Part shown: piece after piece, positions 7,308 to 15,756 of the stretch
How positions within the stretch are numbered: the stretch's first letter is position 1
Layout: every line of letters starts with the position of its first letter
Assembly: GCA_023420085.1 (NCBI GenBank)
Contig: JAEZWQ010000007.1
Span: 1-50,951 of the forward strand
Direction of reading: 5' to 3'
Length of the DNA stretch: 50,951 nt
DNA from: Bacillota bacterium
GTDB taxonomy: Bacteria > Bacillota > Clostridia > Lachnospirales > Lachnospiraceae
Notes under the pieces: model-generated
The model's input: only the letters and a program-made list of their open reading frames with translations
Told to the model about the DNA's origin: nothing
Databases searched by the model: none
Program-made: the position numbers and the translations under genes

Positions 7308-7336
7308 TTGACAACGTTTACAATTGCGACTATACT
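7308..7336 (+). promoter_or_regulatory. Promoter 1 of the sugar locus, overlapping a cre-like site
   Basis: TTGACA (7308-7313), 17-bp spacer, TATACT (7331-7336). The -35 and spacer read on the opposite strand as TTGTAAACGTTGTCAA, one mismatch from the CcpA cre consensus WTGNNARCGNWWWCAW. Transcription would start just before RAT1. Carbon catabolite repression is inferred from this match. Confidence 0.75.
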
Positions 7337-7351
7337 CTAAGTGAGAAATTG

Positions 7352-7428
7352 GGGTTGTAACTTCTTAGAAGGCTTTTCCTAAAAAATTCGGTTGAATTTT
7401 TTAGGTGTCTGACTAAGAAGTTTTTTGT
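7352..7428 (+). promoter_or_regulatory. RAT1 antiterminator with overlapping terminator
   Basis: GGTTGTAAC - 9 nt - GGCTTTTCCT (7353-7380) matches the ribonucleic antiterminator that BglG/LicT proteins bind. It overlaps the 5' arm of a terminator: AACTTCTTAG (7359-7368) pairs with CTAAGAAGTT (7413-7422), followed by TTTTTT. An inner 12-bp hairpin (7378-7389 / 7394-7405) fills the loop. LicT bound to RAT would prevent the terminator and let the hydrolase gene at 7447 be read. Confidence 0.85.
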
Positions 7429-7446
7429 ATATTAGGAGGTTTAGTT

Positions 7447-10020
7447 ATGAGTGGTTATCAAACATTATTTGGTAAAAAAGTAGAAAATAATTTATTTCCT
7501 TTTTTCTGGCAACATGGAGAGAATCATGAGGTTTTAGGAGAATATATTGATAAGATTTTTGAGTCAAAAATGAAAGCTATATGTGTAGAAGCTAGACCAC
7601 ATCCAGATTTTGTAGGAAGTAAATGGTGGGATGATATGAGCTTTATCATTAAAAAATTAAAAGAAAAAGATATGAAAATGTGGATTCTAGATGATTCTCA
7701 TTTTCCAACAGGATATGCAAACGGAAGAATTGCAAAAGATTATCCAGAATATTTAAAGCTTTATGTAAATTGTCGACGTTATGATGTACATGGACCAATT
7801 CCTCAGGCGAGAATTGATTTAAAATTGTTAAAGGGGAGAGTATGGGATAAGCCAGAAACAGATGTTAATGTTATTGGTGTTTATATAGCAAAACGCCTTC
7901 AACAAGAAACAGAAGGTGATCCTATTATGGCAGAGACATTAATAGATATTACTAATAAGATGGATATGTCAAATCGACTACTGACACTAGATATTCCAGA
8001 AGGTGCCTATAGTATTTTTGTAGTATTTGAAACTAAACAAGGGTTGGAAGATGCTACAAAAGACTATTTGAATCCATTAGTTAAAGAAGCAACTCAGGTT
8101 TTAATTGATGAAGTATATCAGCCTCATTATGACCATTATAAAGAAGAATTTGGAGAGACTATTCTTGGCTTTTTCTCTGATGAACCTCGTTTTGGAAATG
8201 CAAAGGGTACTCAATGTTCAATTGGAATGGATATGCCGCTTCCGTGGAGAAAAGGATTAGACGAAGAATTAAATTTTGATAAAAAATATTTTCCTCTTTT
8301 ATGGATAAAAGCAGATGGAAAAGAGTCAGAAATAAGATTACTTTATATGGATTTAATTACAGCTTTATATAATGACAACTTTACTAAGGTTTTAGCGGAT
8401 TGGTGTGAACAACATGATGTATGGTATTTAGGTCATAATATAGAAGATAATGGAGCACATGCACGATTAGGTTATGGAACAGGTCATTATTTTAGAGGAC
8501 AAAAAGATATGCATCTTGCTGGAATCGATGTTATAGGAACCCAAATTGTGCCAGGTATGAATTATCATCATGATGCATACAGTACTGGGGGAAGCAATGG
8601 GGAATTTTACCACTATGCTTTAGCAAAACTAGGGGTTTCAGCATCACGTTTGGATCCCAAAAAAGAAGGAAGAATTATGTGTGAAGCCTTTGGTGCTTAT
8701 GGTTGGAACGAAGGGTTAAAGACAATGAAATGGATTGCTGATAGCTTAATGGTACGTGGTGTGAATTATATCGTACCTCATGCATTTAATCCAAAAGAGT
8801 TCCCAGATTGGGATTGTCCTCCACACTTTTATGCTCATGGACATAATCCACAATTCCGATATTTCAATGTGCTAAATCAATACATGAATAGAATAATGTC
8901 TATTTTCCGTAATGGGACAGATCCCTCGGTGATTGGTCTATTTTATCCTGCAGAGACAGAATGGGCAGGAGAATATACTCCAGTTGAAAAAGTAGCAAGA
9001 GAATTAACAATTCATCAACTATCTTTTAATATTGTTTCTAGAGATTATGTAAAAGAAGCGAATATAAAAGAAGGAAAATACTTTATTAATAAAATGGGAT
9101 TTAAAGTACTTATTTTTCCATATGGAGAATGTATTCCTTCTGATATACTGAAGAATTTAGCTAGTATGTTAAAGAATAATATTACAATAATTTTTTTAGA
9201 AGCATTTCCAAAAATAATTTTAGGAAAATATGATTTAAATGATTGGGATTATATTGAGCAAAATAGTATAGTTATTCCTACGTATGAACTTGGAAAATAT
9301 TTAGGAAAATATCAATCAATTCAGTTTGATAAGGTAGTAAATGATTTAGTGCTTGGGGAATATATAAGAGAAGATAAATTTATCTATATGTTATTTAATG
9401 AAAATGTAAGTAAAGATATTTATGTAAATATGACTTTTAAGGAGAAAGGATACATTTATGAGTATGATGCATTTGAAGATATTTTATATGAAGTAGATTC
9501 TAGCCACCTTTCTTTAACACCATATCAATCTAGGATTTATATAGTTACTCAAAATGAATTAAATGCTGAAAAAAGAAAGCAAATATTTGATTATTATAAA
9601 ATGAAATTGCCATTAAAGTGGAAAGTGAAATATTCAGATAGTTTATCTTATCCTAAATTTCAAGATGTATTGAATATGGATTCATTAGGGTTTATACATT
9701 TAGTTAAAGGGTATGAAGATAAGGCTGGAACAGTGCAGTATTCTTCAGAAATAGAACTAACAGAACTACGACATACTATTCTTGATTTAGGAGATGTATT
9801 TGAGACTGCTCAAGTATTTGTAAATAGGCAATCTGTAGGTATAAAGATATGTAAACCTTATATATTTGATATAACTAAATACATAAATAAAGGGAAGAAT
9901 CAGCTATGTATTGAAGTTACAAATACATTAGGCACGCAGGTTAGAGATTCCTTAAGCCATTATTTACCAATTGAACCTTTTGGGATTTATGGCCCAGTAA
10001 AATTAAAAATAGAAAAATAA
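7447..10020 (+). CDS. Large glycoside hydrolase, GH106-like, with C-terminal beta-sandwich
   Basis: An 857-residue protein with AGGAGG seven bases before ATG. There is no signal peptide, so it acts in the cytosol. The N-terminal half looks like a TIM barrel (LFPFFWQHGEN, CVEARPHPDFVG, KWWDDM, MWILDDSHFPTGYANG), a pattern of large putative hydrolases related to the GH106 alpha-L-rhamnosidase group. EFYHYALAKLG, CEAFGAYGW and LGFFSDEPRFGN are possible active-site segments. The last 90 residues (LDLGDVFETAQVFVNRQSVG, FDITKYINKGKN) form a GH2-like sugar-binding jelly roll. It is the first gene of a LicT-controlled unit. The substrate is not proven; given the locus, release of a terminal deoxy- or branched sugar from a plant glycoside is plausible. 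Confidence 0.65.
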   Translation: MSGYQTLFGKKVENNLFPFFWQHGENHEVLGEYIDKIFESKMKAICVEARPHPDFVGSKWWDDMSFIIKKLKEKDMKMWILDDSHFPTGYANGRIAKDYPEYLKLYVNCRRYDVHGPIPQARIDLKLLKGRVWDKPETDVNVIGVYIAKRLQQETEGDPIMAETLIDITNKMDMSNRLLTLDIPEGAYSIFVVFETKQGLEDATKDYLNPLVKEATQVLIDEVYQPHYDHYKEEFGETILGFFSDEPRFGNAKGTQCSIGMDMPLPWRKGLDEELNFDKKYFPLLWIKADGKESEIRLLYMDLITALYNDNFTKVLADWCEQHDVWYLGHNIEDNGAHARLGYGTGHYFRGQKDMHLAGIDVIGTQIVPGMNYHHDAYSTGGSNGEFYHYALAKLGVSASRLDPKKEGRIMCEAFGAYGWNEGLKTMKWIADSLMVRGVNYIVPHAFNPKEFPDWDCPPHFYAHGHNPQFRYFNVLNQYMNRIMSIFRNGTDPSVIGLFYPAETEWAGEYTPVEKVARELTIHQLSFNIVSRDYVKEANIKEGKYFINKMGFKVLIFPYGECIPSDILKNLASMLKNNITIIFLEAFPKIILGKYDLNDWDYIEQNSIVIPTYELGKYLGKYQSIQFDKVVNDLVLGEYIREDKFIYMLFNENVSKDIYVNMTFKEKGYIYEYDAFEDILYEVDSSHLSLTPYQSRIYIVTQNELNAEKRKQIFDYYKMKLPLKWKVKYSDSLSYPKFQDVLNMDSLGFIHLVKGYEDKAGTVQYSSEIELTELRHTILDLGDVFETAQVFVNRQSVGIKICKPYIFDITKYINKGKNQLCIEVTNTLGTQVRDSLSHYLPIEPFGIYGPVKLKIEK

Positions 10021-10026
10021 AAAATG

Positions 10027-10055
10027 TTGACAGCACTTACATTTTGTTATATATT
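10027..10055 (+). promoter_or_regulatory. Promoter 2 of the sugar locus
   Basis: TTGACA (10027-10032), 17-bp spacer, TATATT (10050-10055), just after the hydrolase stop. The complementary strand reads ATGTAAGTGCTGTCAA, a weaker cre-like match. It shares TTGACA-N4-TTAC with promoters 1 and 3. Confidence 0.7.
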
Positions 10056-10076
10056 TTTATTGTAAAAGATATCAAT

Positions 10077-10151
10077 AGGTTTGTAACTTCTTCGAAGGCT
10101 TTCCCTAAAATCTTTTAAAGATTTTTGGACTGCTCGTGAAGAAGTTTTTTT
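10077..10151 (+). promoter_or_regulatory. RAT2 antiterminator with overlapping terminator
   Basis: GGTTTGTAAC - 9 nt - GGCTTTCCCT (10078-10106) is a second RAT. AACTTCTTC (10085-10093) pairs with GAAGAAGTT (10138-10146) before a T-run, so RAT and terminator are mutually exclusive. It precedes the ruined EIIA gene and the GH43 gene. Confidence 0.8.
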
Positions 10152-10169
10152 GTTGAAGGAGGAATTTAT

Positions 10170-10606
10170 ATGTTTGGTTTATTTAAAAAAAAGAATATAA
10201 AATCGTTGCACCGATAGATGGAAAGTTAATTCCATTAAATGAAGTACCGGATCAAATGTTCTCATAATAACTTATGGAAGATGGTTTTACGGTAATACCA
10301 GAAGGAAATACAATTATAGCACATTTAATCAGTGTAACAGAAAGTGTTTTTCCTACAGGATATGCTGTAGGTATTAAAACAAAAAATGGAAGTGAATGTA
10401 TCGTAGATATTGGTTTAGATACAGTGTAATTAAATGGAGAAGGCTTTAAACCATTAATTGAATAAATAGCTAAAATTTAAGCAGGAGATCGTATGATTGA
10501 GATTGATAGAGTTCTTATATCATCTAAAGGATATAATTTGACTATTATGATTGTATTTCAATCAGGATATAGCTATGAATTTGATTTTGGGAAGGAAGAC
10601 TATTAA
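10170..10606 (+). pseudogene. PTS EIIA (glucose/beta-glucoside type), inactivated
   Basis: ATG 10170 follows AAGGAGGA. The frame slips once near residue 9, then reads as an EIIA-Glc domain: KIVAPIDGKLIPLNEVPDQM, EDGFTVIPEGNTIIAHLI, FPTGYAVGIKTKNGSECIVD, IGLDTV, LNGEGFKPLIE, AGDRMIEIDRVLISSKGYN, ending DFGKEDY at TAA 10604-10606. About five in-frame TAA codons interrupt it, mostly where Gln is expected (CAA to TAA). Both phospho-relay histidines are gone: the expected HAVGIKT is YAVGIKT and the expected VHIGIDTV is VDIGLDTV. It therefore cannot phosphorylate the EIIBC encoded at 13208; another EIIA must serve it. A normal homologue has about 160 residues. Confidence 0.85.
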
Positions 10607-10633
10607 AAAAGGAGAAGAGTTGATATAGATAGA

Positions 10634-12064
10634 ATGAAACAAGTATTTAATCCTTATTTACCTAGTTGGGAATATGTTCCAGATGTAGAACCACATATTT
10701 TTAAAAATCGCTTATATGTATATGGATCACATGATCGATTTAATGGGACAAAATATTGTATGGAACCGTATGTTTGTTGGTCAGCACCTTTGGAAAATCT
10801 ATCTGATTGGACATATCATGGAGTAATTTATACAGGAAAAGATGATGTTTTAAATGATACAGGTGAGCGTTTAATGTTTGCACCTGATGTTGTAGAACAT
10901 AATGGAAAATACTATTTATACTATGGTTTGGATACGGCAAATACGATATCTGTAGCTATTTCTGATAAACCAGAAGGACCATTTTCTTTTTATGGAAATG
11001 TGCGTCATAAAGATGGTGAAATATTAGGGTTAAAAGTAGGAGATGAACAACAGTTTGACCCAGGTGTATTTAAAGATGATGATGGTAGTATCTACTTATA
11101 TTCTGGATTTTCATCTACTATAGAAGTAATTGAAAGAATAAAAAAGAAAATCAATGATCCTAATATAGAATTTAATATATCTACTAATGGAAATTTAGTT
11201 ATGCAACTGGAAGATGATATGTTAACAATTAAATATAAACCGAAAATGCTATTACCAGGAGTTAGTAATTCTACAGGTACTGGATTTAAAGGACATGAAT
11301 TTTTTGAAGCTTCTTCTATGAGAAAATTTAAAGGAAAATATTATGCTATATATTCTAGTGTGGCAGGTCATGAACTTTGTTATGCCATGTCAAACTATCC
11401 AGATAAAGAATTTGAATATAAGGGCGTTTTACATTCAAATGGTAATTTAGGGATAAGTGAAAAACCTTTATATTATTATGCAAATAACCATGGATCTGTT
11501 ATAGAAATACATGGAGAATATTATGTATTTGGGCATAGACATACAAACTATACACAATTTCAAAGACAAGGGGTTGCAGAAAAACTTTATATGAATGAAG
11601 ATGGTACTTTCGAGCAAGCTGAAATGACTTCATGTGGGTTAAATAATAAACCATTGATCGGAAAAGGATGTTATCCTAGTTATATTGCTTGTGTACTTCA
11701 ATCTAAGGATGGTGCGTGTAAGGAAGATGTTTCTATTGATAGAGAAAAACATCCAGCAATTACACAGGATGAAGAAAAAAAAGCTTATATTACAAATATT
11801 CAAAATGGAACTATTATTGGATATAAATATTTTAAATTTGAAAAATTAGAAACTATTTCAGTAGAAGTTAAGGCAACAGAAGATTGTATTATATCTGTAA
11901 AAACAGATTTGGATGAAAAAGATATAGCTACAATAGAAATAAGTGCTTGTAACTCATGGACTCGTTTCTGTGCTAAAGTAGATGAATTGAAAGGAACTCA
12001 TGCATTATATTTTATATGTAGAAGTAATGGGAAACTTAAATTTCTTTCTTTTAAATTTAATTAA
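10634..12064 (+). CDS. Glycoside hydrolase family 43 (arabinosidase/xylosidase-like)
   Basis: A 476-residue cytosolic protein with no signal peptide. The five-bladed propeller has the GH43 catalytic triad in place: D17 (VPDVEPHIF), D142 (QFDPGVFKDDDG) and E225 (GHEFFEASSM). The C-terminal 130 residues (TIIGYKYFKFEKLETISVEV) look like a CBM6-type beta-sandwich. Family members remove alpha-L-arabinofuranosyl or beta-xylosyl groups; exact linkage here is unknown. The AGGAG upstream (10611) is about 18 nt from this ATG, which is far, and no better start exists because an in-frame stop lies close upstream. It forms a unit with the dead EIIA under RAT2. Confidence 0.8.
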   Translation: MKQVFNPYLPSWEYVPDVEPHIFKNRLYVYGSHDRFNGTKYCMEPYVCWSAPLENLSDWTYHGVIYTGKDDVLNDTGERLMFAPDVVEHNGKYYLYYGLDTANTISVAISDKPEGPFSFYGNVRHKDGEILGLKVGDEQQFDPGVFKDDDGSIYLYSGFSSTIEVIERIKKKINDPNIEFNISTNGNLVMQLEDDMLTIKYKPKMLLPGVSNSTGTGFKGHEFFEASSMRKFKGKYYAIYSSVAGHELCYAMSNYPDKEFEYKGVLHSNGNLGISEKPLYYYANNHGSVIEIHGEYYVFGHRHTNYTQFQRQGVAEKLYMNEDGTFEQAEMTSCGLNNKPLIGKGCYPSYIACVLQSKDGACKEDVSIDREKHPAITQDEEKKAYITNIQNGTIIGYKYFKFEKLETISVEVKATEDCIISVKTDLDEKDIATIEISACNSWTRFCAKVDELKGTHALYFICRSNGKLKFLSFKFN

Positions 12065-12130
12065 GCGAAATTAACTTAATGTAATTAATTTATATTAAAT
12101 TAATATAAAAATTAAGTGAATTTCACTTAA
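12061..12130. promoter_or_regulatory. Two candidate LacI-type operators upstream of the antiterminator
   Basis: TTAAGTGAATTTCACTTAA (12112-12130) is a perfect odd palindrome. TTAAGCGAAATTAACTTAA (12061-12079, overlapping the GH43 stop) is a degenerate copy 51 bp away. Both lie upstream of promoter 3. A half-site CTAAGTGAAATTAAG occurs at 15732-15746, between the LacI gene and its divergent operon, which suggests the local LacI protein is the binder. Confidence 0.5.
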
Positions 12131-12138
12131 ATATTATA

Positions 12139-12167
12139 TTGACAATGCTTACGAAATTGATTATTAT
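12139..12167 (+). promoter_or_regulatory. Promoter 3, for the antiterminator gene
   Basis: TTGACA (12139-12144), 17-bp spacer, TATTAT (12162-12167). No RAT lies between it and the gene at 12220, so the antiterminator is made without its own help. The palindrome at 12112-12130 ends 8 bp upstream of the -35. Confidence 0.7.
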
Positions 12168-12219
12168 AAAGGTGTAAAATCAAAAATAGAAAGTTGATAG
12201 TACTGGGGTTGGAAAGAAA

Positions 12220-13047
12220 ATGAAAGTTATTCGAAATATCAATAACAATGTAGCAGTTTGCTTAGATGATAATAATCATGAAGTAATTGCTTTTGGGAAA
12301 GGGATTGGATTTCAGAAAGCTCCATACGAAATAGAGTTAGAACAGATAGATCGAACTTATTACAATTTAGACTCACATTACATTGCTTTATTGGATGAAA
12401 TTCCAGAAGATATTATGGAAGTCACAACAGAAATTGTAGATAAAGGCACTGCATATCTAGGCATAGATTTAAATAAAATATTTTGGTTTTCACTTTGCGA
12501 TCATATAAACTACGTGGTTGAAAACGCCAAAAAGGGGCTTGTGATAAGTAACCCTATGACGAATGAAATCCGTCATTTATATGAGAAAGAAATGCTTTTA
12601 GGAAGATGGGCAGTAAAGCATATTAATAAAAAGCTTTCAATTCGACTTCCTCAAAGTGAGGAAGGGAATTTAGCATTACATTTTATTAATGCAGTGCAAA
12701 TGATTAAACAATCACAAGAGAAAGATGATATGGAACATTTTGTTGAAGATATTACAGATATCATTGAAAGCGAAATGAATATCATTATTGATCGAAATGA
12801 TTTTAATTACTCAAGATTTGTTACACATCTTAAGTTTTTATTGAAACGTTTACATAAACTAAATGAATCGATTTCAGATAATGTAAAGATGTATGAACAA
12901 GTCTACAATAATTATCCTGAAATACAAGGAGCTATTGTAAAAATAAAAGAATATATTATGGTAGAATTATATATAGAACCAAGTAAAGAAGAGCTGTTAT
13001 ATATAATGATACATATAAATCGCCTTTGTGCAAGAGATGGATTGTAA
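12220..13047 (+). CDS. BglG/LicT-family transcriptional antiterminator
   Basis: A 275-residue RNA-binding regulator. Residues 1-55 form the CAT RNA-binding domain (VIRNINNNVAVCLDDNNHEV, IAFGKGIGF). Two PTS-regulation domains follow, and the four phosphorylatable histidines sit at the expected places: H95 (LCDHI) and H154 (LALHF) in PRD1, H203 (FVTHL) and H265 (MIHIN) in PRD2. In this family the EIIB of the cognate permease inactivates PRD1 when no sugar is present, while HPr activates PRD2. The three RAT sites in this locus are its obvious targets. Its stop codon lies inside RAT3, so the end of its message is also the switch for the EIIBC gene. Confidence 0.92.
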   Translation: MKVIRNINNNVAVCLDDNNHEVIAFGKGIGFQKAPYEIELEQIDRTYYNLDSHYIALLDEIPEDIMEVTTEIVDKGTAYLGIDLNKIFWFSLCDHINYVVENAKKGLVISNPMTNEIRHLYEKEMLLGRWAVKHINKKLSIRLPQSEEGNLALHFINAVQMIKQSQEKDDMEHFVEDITDIIESEMNIIIDRNDFNYSRFVTHLKFLLKRLHKLNESISDNVKMYEQVYNNYPEIQGAIVKIKEYIMVELYIEPSKEELLYIMIHINRLCARDGL

Positions 13048-13127
13048 CCATAAAAAGGGCTTTACCTGATGCATATTGGTAAAACATACTAAATTTGTTT
13101 TACTAATATGCATCAGGTTTTTATTTT
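13039..13127 (+). promoter_or_regulatory. RAT3 overlapping the antiterminator stop codon, with long terminator
   Basis: GGATTGTAAC - 9 nt - GGCTTTACCT (13039-13067) has the same spacing as RAT1 and RAT2; the TAA inside GTAAC is the antiterminator stop codon (13045-13047). Its 3' end overlaps a very strong hairpin of about 21 bp (13065-13085 / 13098-13118, one wobble) followed by a T-run. A further 10-bp inverted repeat without T-run lies at 13134-13166 before the EIIBC gene. Confidence 0.8.
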
Positions 13128-13207
13128 AGCTAAAACAAGATAAAAAAGCGCGCAAATTATCTTGTTGGTATATATAGAAGCTATATGAGAGAAAGGTAGG
13201 AAATAGT

Positions 13208-14632
13208 ATGGCAAAATATACTGAATTCTGTATCCAGATTTTAGAAAATGTTGGTGGAAAGGACAATGTATCTGGTGCAGTTCACTGTATGACAAGACTA
13301 AGATTAAATGTAAAAGACAGATCTAAAGTAAATGTAGATGCAATTAAGCGAATTAAAGGTGCAATTGGGGCACAATTTTCTGGTGATCAATTCCAAATTA
13401 TTATTGGACAACATGTATCTGATATTTATCCTGAATTTTGCGCAATTGCTGGTGTTGGAGCTGTAGAAGGAATTGATGAAAATTTGGATAAAGAACCATT
13501 TAATATTAATCAAATTCCTGCGAAAATATTAGATTATATTTCTGGTTCTATTGCACCTATCATTCCTATTATGATGGGTACAGGATTCTTCAAGATGTTC
13601 TATGCAGTTCTTGGTCCTGACTTATTAAATATAATGGCAAATGAAGAGCAGTTTATGCAAATTCTTTATATAGTAGGTAATGCTGGTTTCTATTTTATGC
13701 CTGTGTTCGTTGCATGGTCTGCAGCTAAAAAATTAAATACTAGTATTCCATTAACATTATTAATGGGTGTATTGTTGATTGATCCAAATATTTTGAATAT
13801 TGTAACTGCTGGAGAACCATTTAATATTTATGGACTCATTCCAATGCAATTAAATAACTATTCACAATCTTTATTACCTATCTTATTTGTAGCTTGGGCA
13901 ATGAAATATGTTTATCAGTTCTTTACAAAAATCATGCCTGCTTCAATTAAAGTAATTGGTGTACCATTCTGTACAATTGTTGTAATGGTTCCATTAATGT
14001 TCTGTGCTTTAGCACCTCTTGGTAACTGGATTGGTATGTTATTATCTGTATTCTTTAAAACATTATATAACGTAGCTGGACCATTAGCAATCGCTTTAAT
14101 TGCTGCATTCTGGCCTTTCTTAGTTGCGACAGGTATGCATATCGCTATTATTCAGATTGCAATGATTAATATTACAACTCTTGGACTTGATCCTATCGTT
14201 TTAGCTGGATCTAACATTGCAAACTATGCATTAATGGGTATGGTTGTTGCTTACTTCATTCGTACTAAAGGTGAAGAAAAACAGATGGCTGGAGCCAACG
14301 TTGTTACATTAATTGTTGGTGGTATTTCTGAGCCTACATTATTTGGTATATTATTACGCAACAAAAAAGCTATGATTACTCAAATCATTGGTGGATTCAT
14401 TGGTGGTCTAGTTGGTGGTTCCCTTGGAGTTGCTGTTTATACATTAGGTACTTCTAACTTCTTAACAGTATTACAGTATGCAGGAGGTCCAGGATCTAAC
14501 TTTATCAATGCATGCATCGCTTGTGCAGTTGCATTTGTTACAGCATTGGTAGTTGGTTTAGCAATGGGATATGGTTCAACAAGTGACGGATTAAAAAATT
14601 TCAAAGGGAAAAAAGTTTTAAAAAAAGCCTAG
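13208..14632 (+). CDS. PTS EIIBC, beta-glucoside family
   Basis: A 474-residue membrane permease. Residues 1-85 are the EIIB domain with phospho-acceptor C27 (AVHCMTRLRLNV). From about 105 on, roughly ten membrane segments form EIIC, including the family signature GGISEPTLFGI. BglF-type proteins often carry EIIA at the C-terminus; this one ends after EIIC, and the separate EIIA gene nearby is dead. It would import and 6-phosphorylate a beta-glucoside, and would signal to the antiterminator. Read-through from the antiterminator gene depends on RAT3. AGAAAGGTAGG precedes the ATG. Exact substrate is unknown; the locus points to an apiosylated glucoside. Confidence 0.9.
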   Translation: MAKYTEFCIQILENVGGKDNVSGAVHCMTRLRLNVKDRSKVNVDAIKRIKGAIGAQFSGDQFQIIIGQHVSDIYPEFCAIAGVGAVEGIDENLDKEPFNINQIPAKILDYISGSIAPIIPIMMGTGFFKMFYAVLGPDLLNIMANEEQFMQILYIVGNAGFYFMPVFVAWSAAKKLNTSIPLTLLMGVLLIDPNILNIVTAGEPFNIYGLIPMQLNNYSQSLLPILFVAWAMKYVYQFFTKIMPASIKVIGVPFCTIVVMVPLMFCALAPLGNWIGMLLSVFFKTLYNVAGPLAIALIAAFWPFLVATGMHIAIIQIAMINITTLGLDPIVLAGSNIANYALMGMVVAYFIRTKGEEKQMAGANVVTLIVGGISEPTLFGILLRNKKAMITQIIGGFIGGLVGGSLGVAVYTLGTSNFLTVLQYAGGPGSNFINACIACAVAFVTALVVGLAMGYGSTSDGLKNFKGKKVLKKA

Positions 14633-14676
14633 AAAAATAAGGTTCAAGGTAGTCCCTTGAACCTTTCATCATTTTA
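14632..14676. terminator. Bidirectional terminator between EIIBC and LacI genes
   Basis: A 9-bp stem (GGTTCAAGG / CCTTGAACC, 14641-14663) with T-rich tails on both strands separates two convergent genes. Confidence 0.75.
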
Positions 14677-15672
14677 TACAGAGTGTCGAATAATTAAGTT
14701 TGTATTCATTTCAATTTTGATATGAGCAACATCTTTTTCCTCAATGGCTGTAATTAAGCGTTTTGCTGCTACAGTTCCCATGTAAGCTTTTGGAACATCA
14801 ATTGTAGTCAATGGAGGATCTACATAAGTAGAATAAGGAATATTATCAAATCCAATAATGGAAATATCTTCTGGAATTCGATATCCTTTCTCTTTAAATG
14901 CTCGCATTGCCCCTATCGCAATTTCATCATTATCTGCAAAATAACAAGAGGCAAGAGGTTCGTTACGATTTAAAATTTCTATCATATCGGCATAAGCTCC
15001 ATCTAATGATGGAGAAAGTTGATGAATAATAGATTTAGAAGTAGGCAAAGAATTCTTTCTTACTGCATTAAAGAATCCTAATGATCGTTCATTAAAATTA
15101 ATGATTTCATAAGTAGAATGTAAATAACCTGGTTGTTTATGATGTTTTTTAATTAGATAATCTGTTGCAGTTTCAGCGCTATCCACGTTATTGATTGTGA
15201 CACAATCAACATTTAAATTAGGGAAATACGTGTCTAACAAAACTATAGGAATATTTAACTGTTCAAATGGAGAAAATTCATTTCTAGACATTGTTGTACC
15301 TAAAAGAATTATGCCTTCATAATCATAAGTTTGAAGAGATTGTACTTTCTCTTCGATATTATCTAAATCATGAATATAGTGGACATAAATCTGATAACCA
15401 TGTTCTTTAATTGTAGTTTCTACACTAGTAGCTAGCTCTGTAAAGAAAGCTGTATCAAATACAAAGTTTTTATGAAAAAAAATAAAAGCAATTGTATTAG
15501 ATTTGTGTTTTTTTGAATTAATTCTAGAAAAGTCATATCCCATTTCTTTTGCAACTTCGAGTATTTTATGACGCATTTCAATGCTTACACCTGGTCTGTT
15601 GTTTAAAGCCATAGATACAGCTGCAGCAGAAATACCTAGTTTCTCAGCAATTTGTTTAGCAGTTACTTTCAT
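14674..15672 (-). CDS. LacI-family transcriptional repressor
   Basis: A 332-residue regulator. The N-terminus has the LacI helix-turn-helix and hinge (TAKQIAEKLGISAAAVSMAL, NNRPGVS, ILEVAKEMGYDFSRIN). The rest is a periplasmic-binding-type effector domain ending IPEDISIIGFDNIPYSTYVD and PLTTIDVPK, typical of GalR/CcpA relatives. GAGGTG precedes its ATG. It is read away from the eight-gene plus-strand operon starting at 15757, so it most likely represses that operon; the probable inducer is a sugar or sugar phosphate of the pathway. Candidate operator half-site CTAAGTGAAATTAAG lies at 15732-15746. Confidence 0.9.
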   Translation of the reverse strand: MKVTAKQIAEKLGISAAAVSMALNNRPGVSIEMRHKILEVAKEMGYDFSRINSKKHKSNTIAFIFFHKNFVFDTAFFTELATSVETTIKEHGYQIYVHYIHDLDNIEEKVQSLQTYDYEGIILLGTTMSRNEFSPFEQLNIPIVLLDTYFPNLNVDCVTINNVDSAETATDYLIKKHHKQPGYLHSTYEIINFNERSLGFFNAVRKNSLPTSKSIIHQLSPSLDGAYADMIEILNRNEPLASCYFADNDEIAIGAMRAFKEKGYRIPEDISIIGFDNIPYSTYVDPPLTTIDVPKAYMGTVAAKRLITAIEEKDVAHIKIEMNTNLIIRHSV

Positions 15673-15756
15673 AGTGACACCTCATAATAATTAATCTAAT
15701 TATAACGAAAATTTAGAAAAAAAAGAAGATACTAAGTGAAATTAAGGAGACTAGTG

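Noticed and set aside
10170..10606. In-frame TAA codons considered as evidence for a changed genetic code
   Set aside because: Recognised intact genes in the window end at TAA at the expected family length, and the EIIA gene also has a frameshift and lost histidines.
13134..13166. 10-bp inverted repeat before EIIBC considered as a second terminator
   Set aside because: No T-run follows; it may be structural, but the terminator function belongs to the hairpin at 13065-13118.
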